64,000 nt of DNA from Chryseobacterium sp. SC28 (GCF_003932955.1 NZ_QOVY01000001.1:62001-126000), one strand, 5' to 3'; shown: positions 16,055 through 25,983, counted from the stretch's first letter. The notes: generated by a model from the sequence alone, not told the origin. Numbers and translations are program-made.

Positions 16055-16854
16055 CTCAATTTTCTTTGAAGTTTTTTAAAGAAAGAGTTTTGTTTTTGGT
16101 AGATAAATGTGGCCAGATTATCGATCTCTTCTACATTTTTGCCATATATTTTTGTGATGTTTCGGCGTCTTAAAGTTTCTTCCAAAACCCTATTCCAAGC
16201 CGCATATCTCTGAACAGTCTTGTTTTGGTCGCGCGAAAGTCCCTTGGAATGAAGTCTGTAGAACAACAGCGGTTTTTTAATAAATTTAAAATCTCCAAAT
16301 TCGTACAATTTTAAATAAAGCTCCTGATCTTCCGCAATCCTGTAATGTGGACTTATTTTACTGGTTTTCAGATAAATATCTCTTCTAAATGTGAAAAAAT
16401 GATTCGCGGTAAAGAAGATATTCAGAAAAAGTGGATCGCCGTTTTTGATCTGGTAAGAATCTCGGAATTTTCTAATTATTTTTAAAGATGAGTCGCAAAC
16501 CCAAAATTGTGAATAAGTTGCCACGGTTTTTTCCGAGTAGCTTGCGATAGAAATTTCGATGGCGTCTGGTGTCAAAACATCATCCGGGTCCACAAAACCG
16601 CAGATTTCTCCTTTGGCAAGCTCAATTAACTTTCCTTTGGTAAAACCCACGCCTTCGTTTTTTTCATTTCTGAAAACCCGGAACCGGGAATCATTTTTTA
16701 CCAAATCGGAGACTTTTTCAAATGAACCATCCGTAGAACAATCATCTACAATGACTACTTCAAAATTGTCATAAGTTTGATTCAAAATGCTTTGGTAGCA
16801 ATCCAAAAAGAAGTCGTAATTGTTGTAATGGGCAATAAGCAAAGAAAACCGCAT
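16051..16854 (-). CDS. GT2-family glycosyltransferase
   Basis: This 267-residue protein has the GT2 pattern RFSLLIAHYNNYDF, VVIVDDCSTDGS (about residue 33) and GFVDPDDVLTP, the DxD-type donor site. I start at the ATG giving MRFSLLIAH; an upstream in-frame codon would add five residues with no family support. The stop overlaps the start of the next gene by four bases. It should transfer one sugar during repeat assembly on the cytoplasmic side; specificity unknown. Confidence 0.9.
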   Translation of the reverse strand: MRFSLLIAHYNNYDFFLDCYQSILNQTYDNFEVVIVDDCSTDGSFEKVSDLVKNDSRFRVFRNEKNEGVGFTKGKLIELAKGEICGFVDPDDVLTPDAIEISIASYSEKTVATYSQFWVCDSSLKIIRKFRDSYQIKNGDPLFLNIFFTANHFFTFRRDIYLKTSKISPHYRIAEDQELYLKLYEFGDFKFIKKPLLFYRLHSKGLSRDQNKTVQRYAAWNRVLEETLRRRNITKIYGKNVEEIDNLATFIYQKQNSFFKKLQRKLR

Positions 16855-16990
16855 ACTAAAAATAATCACAAACTTAATAAAATTTTTTATCGTGTTAGAA
16901 GAAAAAATAAACAGAGAGCGTCCAAGTTCTCCTTTGTTAACAGAAGTTTATTGCAGGCAGAAATCCAATGGTTTGAAGCTGGGGATTTTT

Positions 16991-17833
16991 TTATGAACCA
17001 GCATCGTCTTGATAATGAAAAGAAACGGTTTCAAAATTTGTACAATCATAAATGCCTTCGGGAAAGTCTTTTTTTATTTTGAAGCCTACAAAAAACTCCG
17101 GAGCCAAAATTCTGTTGGCCGTCTTGCTAAGATAAGCCGCCCACCAGCTGAACGTGCTGTTGGAAATAATGAGGGCAGAAGCATTCATCAGAAGCTGAAA
17201 ATCTATGATCTCGCTTTCTGAAAAAAAATCGATATTGTCCAAAAAACCAAATCGCCGTGTGGCCATCTCTCTGTCATCCGTTACGACTATTATCTTGTAA
17301 GAATCCAGATTGTCAAATTTTTTAATGGCATTTTTATAATAAGCTATGGGTAAAACTAGATTTTTGCCGCCAAGGCTTGCGTTGCCCCAATTGACATAAT
17401 CTCCCAATCTGCAGTGAATGGCTAATATTTTGTTTTCTTCAAAAAGTTTTCCATATTTTTCCTCAAATTCGACTTTGTATTTTGCTTTGATTTTGAGCTT
17501 TTGTTTGATCACATCTTCCTGTCCTTCAAAAAAAATTAACGATTGGAAATAGCCTTCTAAAAAAATATTTTGCTCTATTCCTTTCTTTACGTCTTGGACA
17601 GGTTCAAAATCATATTGAGAATAGATTTTCTTAGGAAACAGCCCTTTTAATCGATGAATTATTTTGCGGACATATTTTGAATCTTTTGCCGAAATTTTTT
17701 CAAAATATTTCTGAAAACCGGGATCCCAGCCATAAACGAAAACAGGTGTTTTATATTTTTTTTTTAATGTTAAATACATCGCATATTGAAAAAGATTGTT
17801 ACCAATTCTTCCTTTCAGTTTGATAAATTTCAT
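16991..17833 (-). CDS. GT11 alpha-1,2-fucosyltransferase-like glycosyltransferase
   Basis: This 280-residue protein has the GT11 signature RIGNNLFQYAMY at 9-20, the nucleotide-sugar motif HCRLGDYVNW at 140-149 and the C-terminal ISNSTFSWWAAYL. GT11 enzymes transfer L-fucose from GDP-fucose to galactose in an alpha-1,2 link, and this cluster makes GDP-fucose (gmd, fcl). The His-x-Arg-x-Gly-Asp motif keeps Arg142. It overlaps the FkbM methyltransferase gene by four bases. Confidence 0.88.
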   Translation of the reverse strand: MKFIKLKGRIGNNLFQYAMYLTLKKKYKTPVFVYGWDPGFQKYFEKISAKDSKYVRKIIHRLKGLFPKKIYSQYDFEPVQDVKKGIEQNIFLEGYFQSLIFFEGQEDVIKQKLKIKAKYKVEFEEKYGKLFEENKILAIHCRLGDYVNWGNASLGGKNLVLPIAYYKNAIKKFDNLDSYKIIVVTDDREMATRRFGFLDNIDFFSESEIIDFQLLMNASALIISNSTFSWWAAYLSKTANRILAPEFFVGFKIKKDFPEGIYDCTNFETVSFHYQDDAGS

Positions 17834-18597
17834 GACTTGAATTTATAATAGACATTGTAGGCATGGCTTATCATCAACCGGTAATAATACTTACAAGAAC
17901 TAATGATAAGGTAATATTTAATATTGAAACGGCTTGTTTGTTTGGTCACAAAACTCAACATCGACCGATTGCTTTTTCTCACGTATAGGGCGTCTCCCCA
18001 AAAATTTCCAGTAACGAAAGTTTCTTTTCTTACAAATCCCCGCTGGAGCAGAAATCGATCCAGCTCTTTTAGAAGAGTACCGTTCTTATAAAGTTCTTTC
18101 AGGTTAATTTCCGTCATTATGAAGTCGAAATTTTCCAGTAGGTTGCCAAAACTTTTTAATGCAGGCAGTTCGTAACCCTGCAAATCGAGATTGACTAATT
18201 TGTACCCGGATAATGAAATTTGGTTTTCCTGGAAATAATCTTCAAGCCTTCTTCCAATCACTTTCTGAGTTTTTACCACCGTGGTTTTGTGGAATTTCTG
18301 AGTAAGAGCAGGCTCGAGTATTGATGAACTTTGATCAAAATCCGTAATGTTGAAGATGATTTCTTCCTTGTCTTTTTCAGAGATCATAATATTATGAATC
18401 TGGCTGTTCATCTCATAGTTTTCAAGTTTGGTTTTCAAACCATCGATAAGCCCGGCATTGCCCTCCACCCAGATGACGTCGGTAATGCCATTGGCGCCAT
18501 AGTCATCCGCTTCTTCGGCAAGGTGCGCTCCCAAGTGAAGAATTTTGGTGGGGAAATTGGGGTATTTATTCTTTAAATGTGAGAATGATAGGAGCAT
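17830..18597 (-). CDS. FkbM-family methyltransferase
   Basis: This 255-residue protein shows an FkbM-like SAM-dependent fold: ILHLGAHLAEEADDY near residue 20, VIWVEGNAG near 43 and VNLDLQGYELPALKSF near 140. FkbM proteins in glycan clusters are often O-methyltransferases. It lies next to the GT11 gene with a four-base overlap. A role in methylating a sugar, possibly the chain end, is inference. Its C-terminal 45 residues are basic and aromatic and not part of the core fold. Confidence 0.85.
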   Translation of the reverse strand: MLLSFSHLKNKYPNFPTKILHLGAHLAEEADDYGANGITDVIWVEGNAGLIDGLKTKLENYEMNSQIHNIMISEKDKEEIIFNITDFDQSSSILEPALTQKFHKTTVVKTQKVIGRRLEDYFQENQISLSGYKLVNLDLQGYELPALKSFGNLLENFDFIMTEINLKELYKNGTLLKELDRFLLQRGFVRKETFVTGNFWGDALYVRKSNRSMLSFVTKQTSRFNIKYYLIISSCKYYYRLMISHAYNVYYKFKS

Positions 18598-18721
18598 AAT
18601 ATTATTTTTTTTGCGCAGCGATACAATTGCAATTCATGAAAATTTCCAAGGAGACCTGATATTTTGCTATTTCAACAAGCGACGCATCGTTAATTCGGTC
18701 AATTTGTTGTGTAGCACTTAC

Positions 18722-19699
18722 TCACCAATAGCATCCGCCTTCAATTTTTTTATAGTTTTCGGGGATTTCGTCAGCGTAAATCCAATGATCACCCTTGTTT
18801 TTTCTCAGATCTCTGTAATGTTGCCAATCTTCCCATCTTTTCCCCTTGATTCCAAATAGAAGTTGGGTCACGCCGCCCAAGTGGATGGCCTGTTTGCCCA
18901 TTTCTTTGACAAAAGAAGCCAGCGGAAAACCGTATGCCCCGCAACCGATAATCGCAATGTCAAAATCCGTTTTTAAAATCTGATCTTTCATCGAATCTAA
19001 TGCATCAAACCAAGTTTTGAAATCCGATTTTTGTCCCGCGATGGTCTGTACGGCTTTGATGGTCTTTAGATCAAAATCCGGAAGAATCTTTGGATTTTTG
19101 TAAAGAAAATCTTTCTGTGCAAACTGGCGCCGGATAGATTCCTCAAAAGGGTGCACCACAAGAACTTTTTTGCCTTTCAATTCATAAGACCAAGGATCGT
19201 CGTAGAACCAAGGTTCCAGTTCTCTTATTTTGCACAAGACGGTATTTTGAGGTATGATCTTATCAAAATGGAACTCGGTTTCATTCCAAATCCCTAAAAC
19301 ATCTAAATTTGTCATCGACTGATGGTATTCATCGACGAATTTTTCTGTTTTGGAATAATCTTTCGGAAAAAAACCGGCGTTCATGCAGAGCTGGGAAAGA
19401 AACTGCTCATCATCTTTCCAAAAAACGTTGATGGAACCGGTTAAGGTCTTTGCAATTCCTGAAAGATCCGAACCAATCATTTTTTGTAAAGATTGATTTA
19501 CTAAAAATCTGGTCTCGATGCTGCCTAGTCTTGCCACCATACAAGGTTTTCCATGCTTTATCATTTTCGATATCAGCAGGTTTGTATCTCCGTTTTTGTC
19601 ACGATCCATAACACGATCAAATCGGTTTTTATTATGAAGAAGTGGAACCGTTCTTTTCGCGAGCCGATGCAGATAATGGTAGTTTTGGGCCGTGATCAT
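18722..19699 (-). CDS. Possible GT-D-fold glycosyltransferase, otherwise unknown
   Basis: This 325-residue protein contains PCMVARLGSIETRFL near residue 53, which resembles the RxGxxE start of GT-D (DUF1792-type) glycosyltransferases. It also has KVLVVHPFEESIRRQF near 193 and DIAIIGCGAYGFPLASF near 250, a pattern also seen in GT-D proteins. I do not recognise it beyond that. It begins next to a divergent promoter region shared with the plus-strand GT2 gene at 19784. The three residues at its end are aromatic (CYW). Confidence 0.55.
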   Translation of the reverse strand: MITAQNYHYLHRLAKRTVPLLHNKNRFDRVMDRDKNGDTNLLISKMIKHGKPCMVARLGSIETRFLVNQSLQKMIGSDLSGIAKTLTGSINVFWKDDEQFLSQLCMNAGFFPKDYSKTEKFVDEYHQSMTNLDVLGIWNETEFHFDKIIPQNTVLCKIRELEPWFYDDPWSYELKGKKVLVVHPFEESIRRQFAQKDFLYKNPKILPDFDLKTIKAVQTIAGQKSDFKTWFDALDSMKDQILKTDFDIAIIGCGAYGFPLASFVKEMGKQAIHLGGVTQLLFGIKGKRWEDWQHYRDLRKNKGDHWIYADEIPENYKKIEGGCYW

Positions 19700-19716
19700 T
19701 TGTGTTTTATTACAGC

Positions 19717-19754
19717 AAATATAAAGTTAATGCCTGATTTTATTTCTATTTTTG
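19717..19754. promoter_or_regulatory. Divergent -7 elements between the GT-D-like gene and the plus-strand GT2 gene
   Basis: The 84-base gap has TATATTTG read on the minus strand (19717-19724) for the leftward gene and TATTTTTG (19747-19754) for the rightward gene; both match TAnnTTTG. Neither has a clear -33 TTTG at the usual distance, so this is a partial match. Confidence 0.45.
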
Positions 19755-19783
19755 CCTAAATTTAATAAAATAAAACACTTTGG

Positions 19784-20779
19784 ATGAATCCTCTTGTAAC
19801 CATCATAATCCCGATTTTTAAGGTTGAAAAATTCGTCGTAAGGTGCCTTCAATCGGTTGTCAATCAGTTATATAGTAATATTGAATGTATTCTGGTTAAT
19901 GATGCGTCGCCCGATGCTTCTATAGAAATGGCGCAGGAGTTTATTTCCAAATATCCCGATTTTGATTTTAAAATTATCAACCAACCCTTCAACCAAGGCC
20001 TTTCTATGGCGAGAAACGCCGGGATGGATGCTGCAAGCGGAAAATATATCTATTTCCTCGACAGTGACGATGAAATCACGAATTATGCCATCCAAAATCT
20101 GGTACAATTAGCCGAAGAAACCGGCGCAGAAATGGTCTTGGGGCAGAGCGTCTGCATCAATGAAGAAGAAGGCTGGACGAGAAATTATTTCCCCATCGAT
20201 GCTGAAAAAGATATTCTCGAAAGCAATCAAGAGATCGTCTGGAATTTTGCAAAAGGAAAATATCCCGTGATGGCTTGCGACAAGCTAATAAAGAGGGATT
20301 TCTTGATGAAAAATAAACTCTATTTTGTAAAAGACCTTTTCTCGCAAGACGTTCTCTGGAGTTTTCAAAGTATGCTGAAATTTGAAAAAATTGCTTTCTT
20401 AAGAGAGGATACTTATCTCTATTATTTCCACAGCGCTTCTATCATCCATAATCGCGGTGAAAAGCATTTCGGGAACTGGATTACGATTGCTGAATATATG
20501 GACAAGGCTTACCGAGAGGAAAAAAATCAGTATAACAAAAAATTAATCTTAGAAAATCTGGTGAACTTCAAAGCGACAACTTTGGAAATGAACTGGAAAG
20601 CCCAAAAAAATGAGGCTCTTTGGAAAAGAAGTTACAAAGCCTACAATCAATTATCCGGTCTTAGCTTGCCCCATTATTTTTCAAAAGACTATTCTGCAAA
20701 ATTGAAAAAACAGGACTTGTTTTACCGCTTGCCTTTGTTTATGGGTTATCCATTTTTCCGATGGCGTTTTGAACGATAA
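19784..20779 (+). CDS. GT2-family glycosyltransferase (plus strand, inside the minus-strand cluster)
   Basis: This 331-residue protein has VTIIIPIFKVEKFVVRCL at the start, CILVNDASPDAS near residue 35 and YFLDSDDE near 90, the GT2 core. The C-terminal half (QDVLWSFQ, then DTYLYYFH) matches capsular GT2 enzymes of this length. It resembles the GT2 at 24976-25983 in length and organisation. It is transcribed against most of the cluster and has its own -7 element. Sugar specificity unknown. Confidence 0.9.
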   Translation: MNPLVTIIIPIFKVEKFVVRCLQSVVNQLYSNIECILVNDASPDASIEMAQEFISKYPDFDFKIINQPFNQGLSMARNAGMDAASGKYIYFLDSDDEITNYAIQNLVQLAEETGAEMVLGQSVCINEEEGWTRNYFPIDAEKDILESNQEIVWNFAKGKYPVMACDKLIKRDFLMKNKLYFVKDLFSQDVLWSFQSMLKFEKIAFLREDTYLYYFHSASIIHNRGEKHFGNWITIAEYMDKAYREEKNQYNKKLILENLVNFKATTLEMNWKAQKNEALWKRSYKAYNQLSGLSLPHYFSKDYSAKLKKQDLFYRLPLFMGYPFFRWRFER

Positions 20780-20820
20780 ATTTGGTAGGACTCAAGCCTG
20801 CATCGCAGAATTCGCTCTTT

Positions 20821-22107
20821 TTACAATCTGGTCACGCCATTTTCTTTTGCAAGAATGCCTTTCACATCATAAATTATTCCGTTTTCCGACAGCAGGTTTT
20901 TGATGTTTAAGGTTTCAAATTCCTTGTGAGAAACAGCCAGAACAACCGCTTCGTATTTTTTAAATGGCATTTTGGTGGAAGTTTCGATGCCGTATTCGTG
21001 CTTCACTTCATCAGGATTGGCCCAAGGATCAAAAATGCTGACGTTGATACCATAATCCTCAAGATTTCGCACCACATCCACCACTTTCGTATTCCTCACG
21101 TCGGGGCAATTTTCTTTGAAAGTGAAGCCTAAAACCAAAACATTCGCGCCATTCACTTTTAGATCCTGTTTCAGCATTTGCTTCACCGTTTCGCTCGCAA
21201 CGTACTGGCCCATAGAGTCATTCATCCTTCTCCCCGCAAGGATAATTTCCGGGTGATAGCCAAATTCTTGTGCTTTCTGCGCCAGATAATAAGGATCTAC
21301 GCCGATGCAATGACCGCCCACTAGACCCGGTTGGAAAGGCAAAAAATTCCATTTTGTTGCTGCCGCTTTCAGAACGTCGTGCGTATCGATGCCCATCAGA
21401 TTGAAAATCTTTGCCAACTCATTCACGAAGGCGATATTGATGTCGCGCTGAGAATTTTCGATCACCTTTGCCGCTTCTGCCACTTTGATGTTCGGCGCGA
21501 GATAAGTCCCCGCTTCGATGACAGACTTATAAAGATCATCCACAATTTTACCAATTTCCGGCGTCGAGCCTGCTGTCACCTTCAGGATTTTTTCTACCGT
21601 ATGCAATTTATCTCCCGGATTGATTCTTTCCGGAGAATAGCCAGCAAAGAAATCAGTATTGAATTTTAAACCTGAATTTTTTTCCAGAACGGGAACGCAT
21701 TCTTCTTCGGTAACACCGGGATAAACCGTGGATTCATAGATCACAATATCACCTTTTTTCAGAACCTTTCCGACGGTTTCGCTGGCTTTGTAAAGCGGCG
21801 TGAGATCCGGGCGGTTGTTTTTGTCCACCGGCGTCGGAACGGTGACGATGTAAACATTGGAATCGGCGATATCTTCGATTTTATCAGAACAGAACAAGCC
21901 TTTTTCTCCAGATTTCGGATTTTTGGAAACCAAAGACGCCTTCAGTAACGCATCGGAAACCTCCAAAGTATCGTCTTTCCCGGACTTGAGTTCGGCGATT
22001 CTTTTTTCATTTATATCAAATCCGACGACGGGATATTTGGTGGAGAATAATCGTGCCAATGGCAAGCCCACATAACCCAATCCGATGATTGTAATTTTAT
22101 GATTCAT
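20821..22107 (-). CDS. UDP-N-acetylhexosamine dehydrogenase (TviB/WbpA type)
   Basis: This enzyme oxidises a UDP-HexNAc at C6 to the uronic acid with two NAD+. The 428-residue protein has the NAD site [14 protein letters not shown] at 7-20, VTVPTPVD near 88 and the catalytic Cys at about 267 in [14 protein letters not shown]. The motifs fit the TviB/WbpA branch rather than UDP-glucose dehydrogenase, which is encoded separately at 35434-36750. It follows a tviC-like epimerase gene by 4 bases. With it, it would give UDP-GalNAcA, as in Vi antigen; the exact sugar is inferred. Confidence 0.88.
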   Translation of the reverse strand: MNHKITIIGLGYVGLPLARLFSTKYPVVGFDINEKRIAELKSGKDDTLEVSDALLKASLVSKNPKSGEKGLFCSDKIEDIADSNVYIVTVPTPVDKNNRPDLTPLYKASETVGKVLKKGDIVIYESTVYPGVTEEECVPVLEKNSGLKFNTDFFAGYSPERINPGDKLHTVEKILKVTAGSTPEIGKIVDDLYKSVIEAGTYLAPNIKVAEAAKVIENSQRDINIAFVNELAKIFNLMGIDTHDVLKAAATKWNFLPFQPGLVGGHCIGVDPYYLAQKAQEFGYHPEIILAGRRMNDSMGQYVASETVKQMLKQDLKVNGANVLVLGFTFKENCPDVRNTKVVDVVRNLEDYGINVSIFDPWANPDEVKHEYGIETSTKMPFKKYEAVVLAVSHKEFETLNIKNLLSENGIIYDVKGILAKENGVTRL

Positions 22108-22111
22108 AATT

Positions 22112-23104
22112 CTATTTTAAATTTTCCCAGTACCAGCTAACCGCTTCTTTCAGGCCTTCCTGCATAGAATATTTTGGCTGATAATCCAGTAGCTTTTTTG
22201 CCTTTTCTATGCTTGCAAGCGAATGAGGCACATCGCCTTTTCTATAATCGCCGTAAATAATCTCTACATCGGCAATTTTTGGATCAAAATCTGCCAAATA
22301 TTGTTTCAAATATTTTACAAGATCATTCAGTGTCGTTCGTTCTCCAAAAGCCGTGTTGTACACCTGATTCTGAGCTTCCGGATTTTCCGAAGTCAGCGCC
22401 AGAATATTCATGAGAATCACATTATCGATGTAGGTAAAGTCCCGCGAATATTCGCCGTCGCCGTTGATGACTGGAGCTTCGTGATTCATCAGTTGCATCA
22501 CAAATTTGGGAATTACCGCGGCGTAGGCACCATTCGGATTTTGTTTTCTGCCGAAAACATTAAAATATCGCAAGCCAATCGTATCAAAATCATAAGTTCG
22601 CTTGAAAACCTCGGCGTAGAGCTCATTGACATATTTGGTAATGGCGTACGGGGAAAGTGGTTTTCCGATGACATCCTCTACTTTCGGAAGACTTTCGGAG
22701 TCGCCGTAAGTGGAAGAGCTAGCGGCATAAACGAATCTTTTGACGCCCGAATCCCTTGCCGCAACCAACATATTGAGAAATCCGCCGACATTGACCTCGT
22801 TGGTGGTTATCGGGTCGTTGATGGATCTCGGAACAGAGCCCAGCGCCGCCTCGTGTAGCACGAAATCTTGGTTTTCGCAGGCTTCTCGGCAGGTTTCCAG
22901 ATCGCGGATATCGCCTTCTCTTAATTTGAAATTCGGGTTGTCTTTTATTGCTTCCAGATTCTCGCGAAATCCGGTGGAGAAATTATCAAGACAAGTGACC
23001 TTAGCGCCAAGATTCAGAAGTTCTTCGCAAAGATTGGAACCGATAAACCCTGCGCCTCCGGTTACCAAAATATTTTTATGACTCAGCTTTTCTTTGAAGT
23101 TCAT
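22112..23104 (-). CDS. UDP-N-acetylglucosamine 4-epimerase (TviC/WbpP type)
   Basis: This 330-residue extended SDR has [16 protein letters not shown] at 14-29, a TYGDSE stretch, and the YxxxK pair in [13 protein letters not shown]. The combination [16 protein letters not shown] is typical of WbpP/TviC, which interconverts UDP-GlcNAc and UDP-GalNAc or their uronic forms. It lies between a short SDR gene and the TviB-like dehydrogenase gene on the same strand with gaps of 3-4 bases, so these three genes form a nucleotide-sugar module. Confidence 0.9.
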   Translation of the reverse strand: MNFKEKLSHKNILVTGGAGFIGSNLCEELLNLGAKVTCLDNFSTGFRENLEAIKDNPNFKLREGDIRDLETCREACENQDFVLHEAALGSVPRSINDPITTNEVNVGGFLNMLVAARDSGVKRFVYAASSSTYGDSESLPKVEDVIGKPLSPYAITKYVNELYAEVFKRTYDFDTIGLRYFNVFGRKQNPNGAYAAVIPKFVMQLMNHEAPVINGDGEYSRDFTYIDNVILMNILALTSENPEAQNQVYNTAFGERTTLNDLVKYLKQYLADFDPKIADVEIIYGDYRKGDVPHSLASIEKAKKLLDYQPKYSMQEGLKEAVSWYWENLK

Positions 23105-23107
23105 CTG

Positions 23108-23788
23108 TTAAGAGTAATATTTTTCCAAGATCCTACAGAGGTAGAATTCTTTGTTTGTAAGGGCGTTGCGTCGGAAATAATCTTCCACATCGGGTATATT
23201 GATGTCGTATCCGGAACCGCTTTTGATGAGGTTTAGATCCAGTTTCTTATTGTAAAAACGCTCGATAATTTCAAGGATTTCGATGATTGTATAATTCTGA
23301 ACATAGGCGACATTAATAATTTTATTGAAGTTTTGGTTATTTAACAATTCAAATGTAATATTTTTTATATCATCGGTATCTATGAGGTTGCGGGTTGCTT
23401 TGGTATGGACATTGATGGTTTCGTGGTTTTTGATAGATCTCATCAGGTAATTCATGAGTAGATTAGGATTGCCGCCCTTCCCCACAGCATTGCTGACCCG
23501 CAGAATGAGATATTTTTGACAAGAATTTTTTATGATTTGCTCCATTTTGAGTTTGTGCAGCACATAATCGCTTCCGGTTTTGGAAGAGTCGTAGATGCTG
23601 CAGGTGGAGAAATAAACAAAAATTTTTTCGGGATTTTCTCGAATGGTTTTTGTGATCAGATTTTCTTCTCGTGAGAATTCTTCCGCTCTCTTTTCCAGCG
23701 AGTTGGAGACGCCTGAGGCGAAGAAGACGGTATCTCCCCGGTCGTTGCCTATGAAAAGCGATGCTATAAGTCCTTTGCCGATGATCAT
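23108..23788 (-). CDS. Short NAD-dependent epimerase/dehydratase-like SDR
   Basis: This 226-residue protein is smaller than the usual 310-340 residue extended SDRs. It keeps a Rossmann-like start (IIGKGLIAS), a catalytic-looking FSTCSIYD and YVLHK (Tyr-x-x-x-Lys), and a C-terminal substrate-type region (TRNLIDTDDI). The N-terminal half is compressed, with about 60 residues between the dinucleotide loop and the active-site strand. The triad appears intact, so it may be active. The reaction is unknown; a nucleotide-sugar step is inferred from its place beside the TviC/TviB-like genes. Confidence 0.68.
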   Translation of the reverse strand: MIIGKGLIASLFIGNDRGDTVFFASGVSNSLEKRAEEFSREENLITKTIRENPEKIFVYFSTCSIYDSSKTGSDYVLHKLKMEQIIKNSCQKYLILRVSNAVGKGGNPNLLMNYLMRSIKNHETINVHTKATRNLIDTDDIKNITFELLNNQNFNKIINVAYVQNYTIIEILEIIERFYNKKLDLNLIKSGSGYDINIPDVEDYFRRNALTNKEFYLCRILEKYYS

Positions 23789-24124
23789 TTTCTATGGTTG
23801 TAATAATTTTTGGGAGATGAGTTTTTCTCAATTCTCAGATAAGTTGCAGGAGAAGCAAAAATTTTCCGGCTCGCAATTTTGGTTTTAAAATTCCTTTTTA
23901 TGACTTGTAGATGTTGCTGAATAAATATCAAAATTTAATTTGTAAAAGTACAAAAAAAGCATAATTTAGCGGGAAATAAGGTTAATTATAATCGGTTACA
24001 GCAACTTTTTTAGCCGGATCCGAAGCAGACAATATAAGAAGTTTTGGCTCAATTTCTCAGCCTTCCGAAGTTGTCTTTTCTGTCGATCACTCTTTTATAA
24101 ATTTTTGGTCTTGGATTCACAGAT
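23789..24124. other. 336-base gap without a recognised gene
   Basis: This AT-rich stretch separates the minus-strand SDR gene from the plus-strand GT2 genes. I found no coding frame with family-like sequence, no TAnnTTTG element with proper spacing, and no strong hairpin. It should contain the divergent promoters for its flanking genes. Confidence 0.5.
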
Positions 24125-24979
24125 ATGGAAAAATTTCTTACCGTTTTTACCCCAACTTTTAATAGGGCATATATTCTTCCAAAATTATATCAAAGTCTGG
24201 CTAATCAAGCCAATAAGGATTTCCTTTGGCTCATCGTTGACGACGGCTCTTCGGACGGAACTCAAGAGTTGGTTGAGGCTTTTCGGCAGGAAAATAAAAT
24301 TGAAATCCAATATATTTTTCAGGAAAACAAAGGGAAACATGTTGCGATAAATCACGGACTCCAAAATACCACCACCAAATTTTTTGTAGTGATTGACAGC
24401 GATGACTTCATTGCCAAAAATGCGATTGAAGAAATGAAAATCCTGGCAGATAAAATCCGAAAAGATGGTGAGGTTGCAGGATTTACTTTTATAAGATTTT
24501 CAGAAAAAGTCAACTTTGACCGAGAAAAATACGGCAAAAAGGAGTGGCTCGTGAGCGGCAGAAACGATTATGAGTGGGAGTTTCAGGGCGAAATGATCTA
24601 TTGTTTCAAATCAGAAATCCACAAAAAGTTTCTTTTCCCTGAATTTGAAGGTGAAAAATTCTGCCAAGAATCTTTGGTTATCAGAAGAATAGAACGGCAG
24701 TATAAAATTCTCTTTACAGACAAAGTCCTTGCTCACGGAGATTATTTGGAAGACGGATTGATGAGCAACTTCTATGCGCTGCTAATCAAAAATCCCAAAA
24801 GTTCTCTACTAAAGCTACAGGAGCTCTATCAAGATGAGCTGACGGCCGCGGAAAGGTTTTATTTCGCGAAAGTATATTGGGACATTGCATCGAAATCGGG
24901 GGCGTCTTTCAGAACCAAATTTTTCGGCATCAATCCGTTTCTTATAATGAAAGTGCTCTTTAACAAACTCAAAAAATGA
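24125..24979 (+). CDS. GT2-family glycosyltransferase
   Basis: This 284-residue protein begins FLTVFTPTFNRAYILPKLYQ and has LWLIVDDGSSDGTQELV near residue 35 and VVIDSDDFI near 90, the GT2 catalytic core. The C-terminal part (QGEMIYCFK) is typical of capsule-type GT2 proteins. The ATG at 24125 fits the family start. Its stop overlaps the next plus-strand GT2 start by four bases, so the two are a small operon opposite to the rest of the cluster. Confidence 0.9.
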   Translation: MEKFLTVFTPTFNRAYILPKLYQSLANQANKDFLWLIVDDGSSDGTQELVEAFRQENKIEIQYIFQENKGKHVAINHGLQNTTTKFFVVIDSDDFIAKNAIEEMKILADKIRKDGEVAGFTFIRFSEKVNFDREKYGKKEWLVSGRNDYEWEFQGEMIYCFKSEIHKKFLFPEFEGEKFCQESLVIRRIERQYKILFTDKVLAHGDYLEDGLMSNFYALLIKNPKSSLLKLQELYQDELTAAERFYFAKVYWDIASKSGASFRTKFFGINPFLIMKVLFNKLKK

Positions 24980-25983
24980 CAAAAATCTCCATCATCATCC
25001 CCGTTTATAATGCCGAAAACTACATCATAAGGTGTCTGGATTCTATTAGAAATCAGACGTACAAAAACTATGAAGTGATTATTATCGATGATGAAAGCAA
25101 AGATAATTCTTGGAACTTGTTGAGCGAATATGCAGCTGATAATCAACCTATTAATTTTAGAATATTCAAGAACGAAATTAATCTTGGCCTCAGTAAAACC
25201 CGAAATCGAGGAATGGATCTTGCGATGGGAGATTACATTTTTTTTATGGATATTGATGATGCATTGGTCGATAATTTCTCATTGCAGCATTTTGCAGAAG
25301 CCACAGAAAACAATCCCGACATTGTGATTGGAAAGACCCGTTTTCTGCAGAAAGACGAGCCCAAAGAAAGCAACTATCACACACTGAAGAATACTAAAAA
25401 CACTTATCAAGACAACGAAGTTGTCGATGGCTTTTTGTCCGGCCAATGGGCGGTTACGGCGTGGAATAAACTATACAAATCGTCATTTTTGAAAGACAAT
25501 CAACTCCGCTTTCCCGATAATCTTTTGCACGAGGACGAGCTTTGGGCTTTCGAAACGGCCATTGCTGCCAGAAAGGTCAACTTTTTGGATTTTGAAACTT
25601 ACAATTATTATTCCCTATCCAATCCCGGATCGATTACTGCAACGATGGATCTGAAAAACATCGAACATTATCTTATTATCCTGACCAAAAAACTTGAAAT
25701 CGCACAGAAAAAAGATCTTTACCAAAAGACCGAACTGATAGGAAATTACCTCAAACATTTCGCCAATGTTGTGATTATAAGCAGAGTATGCAAAACAGAC
25801 TTTTTTGTTTTCAAAAGTTTCTATGAGAAAATAAATTTAGCTTTTGAACAACATTTTCCCAAAAAAGGAGAATTCTCATTAAATCCGCGACTCGCTTTCT
25901 ATCTTTACAAAATGAGGTATGACGAAGGCTTTTTCTTGTATCGGAAACTTCCGAAATATGTGAACCGACTGCTGAAAATCTAA
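24976..25983 (+). CDS. GT2-family glycosyltransferase
   Basis: This 335-residue protein has ISIIIPVYNAENYIIRCL, VIIIDDESKDNS near residue 35 and FFMDIDDALVD near 92. DELWAFE is at the usual acceptor-side position. Length and order match the GT2 at 19784-20779, so they are probable paralogues. It starts within the stop of the upstream GT2 gene and converges with the minus-strand GT2 gene at 25980, with a four-base overlap of stop codons. Confidence 0.9.
   Translation: MTKISIIIPVYNAENYIIRCLDSIRNQTYKNYEVIIIDDESKDNSWNLLSEYAADNQPINFRIFKNEINLGLSKTRNRGMDLAMGDYIFFMDIDDALVDNFSLQHFAEATENNPDIVIGKTRFLQKDEPKESNYHTLKNTKNTYQDNEVVDGFLSGQWAVTAWNKLYKSSFLKDNQLRFPDNLLHEDELWAFETAIAARKVNFLDFETYNYYSLSNPGSITATMDLKNIEHYLIILTKKLEIAQKKDLYQKTELIGNYLKHFANVVIISRVCKTDFFVFKSFYEKINLAFEQHFPKKGEFSLNPRLAFYLYKMRYDEGFFLYRKLPKYVNRLLKI

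Noticed and set aside
16777-17082. A 101-codon plus-strand frame between two minus-strand genes
   Set aside because: It overlaps both the GT2 and GT11 genes in antisense and has no recognisable pattern.
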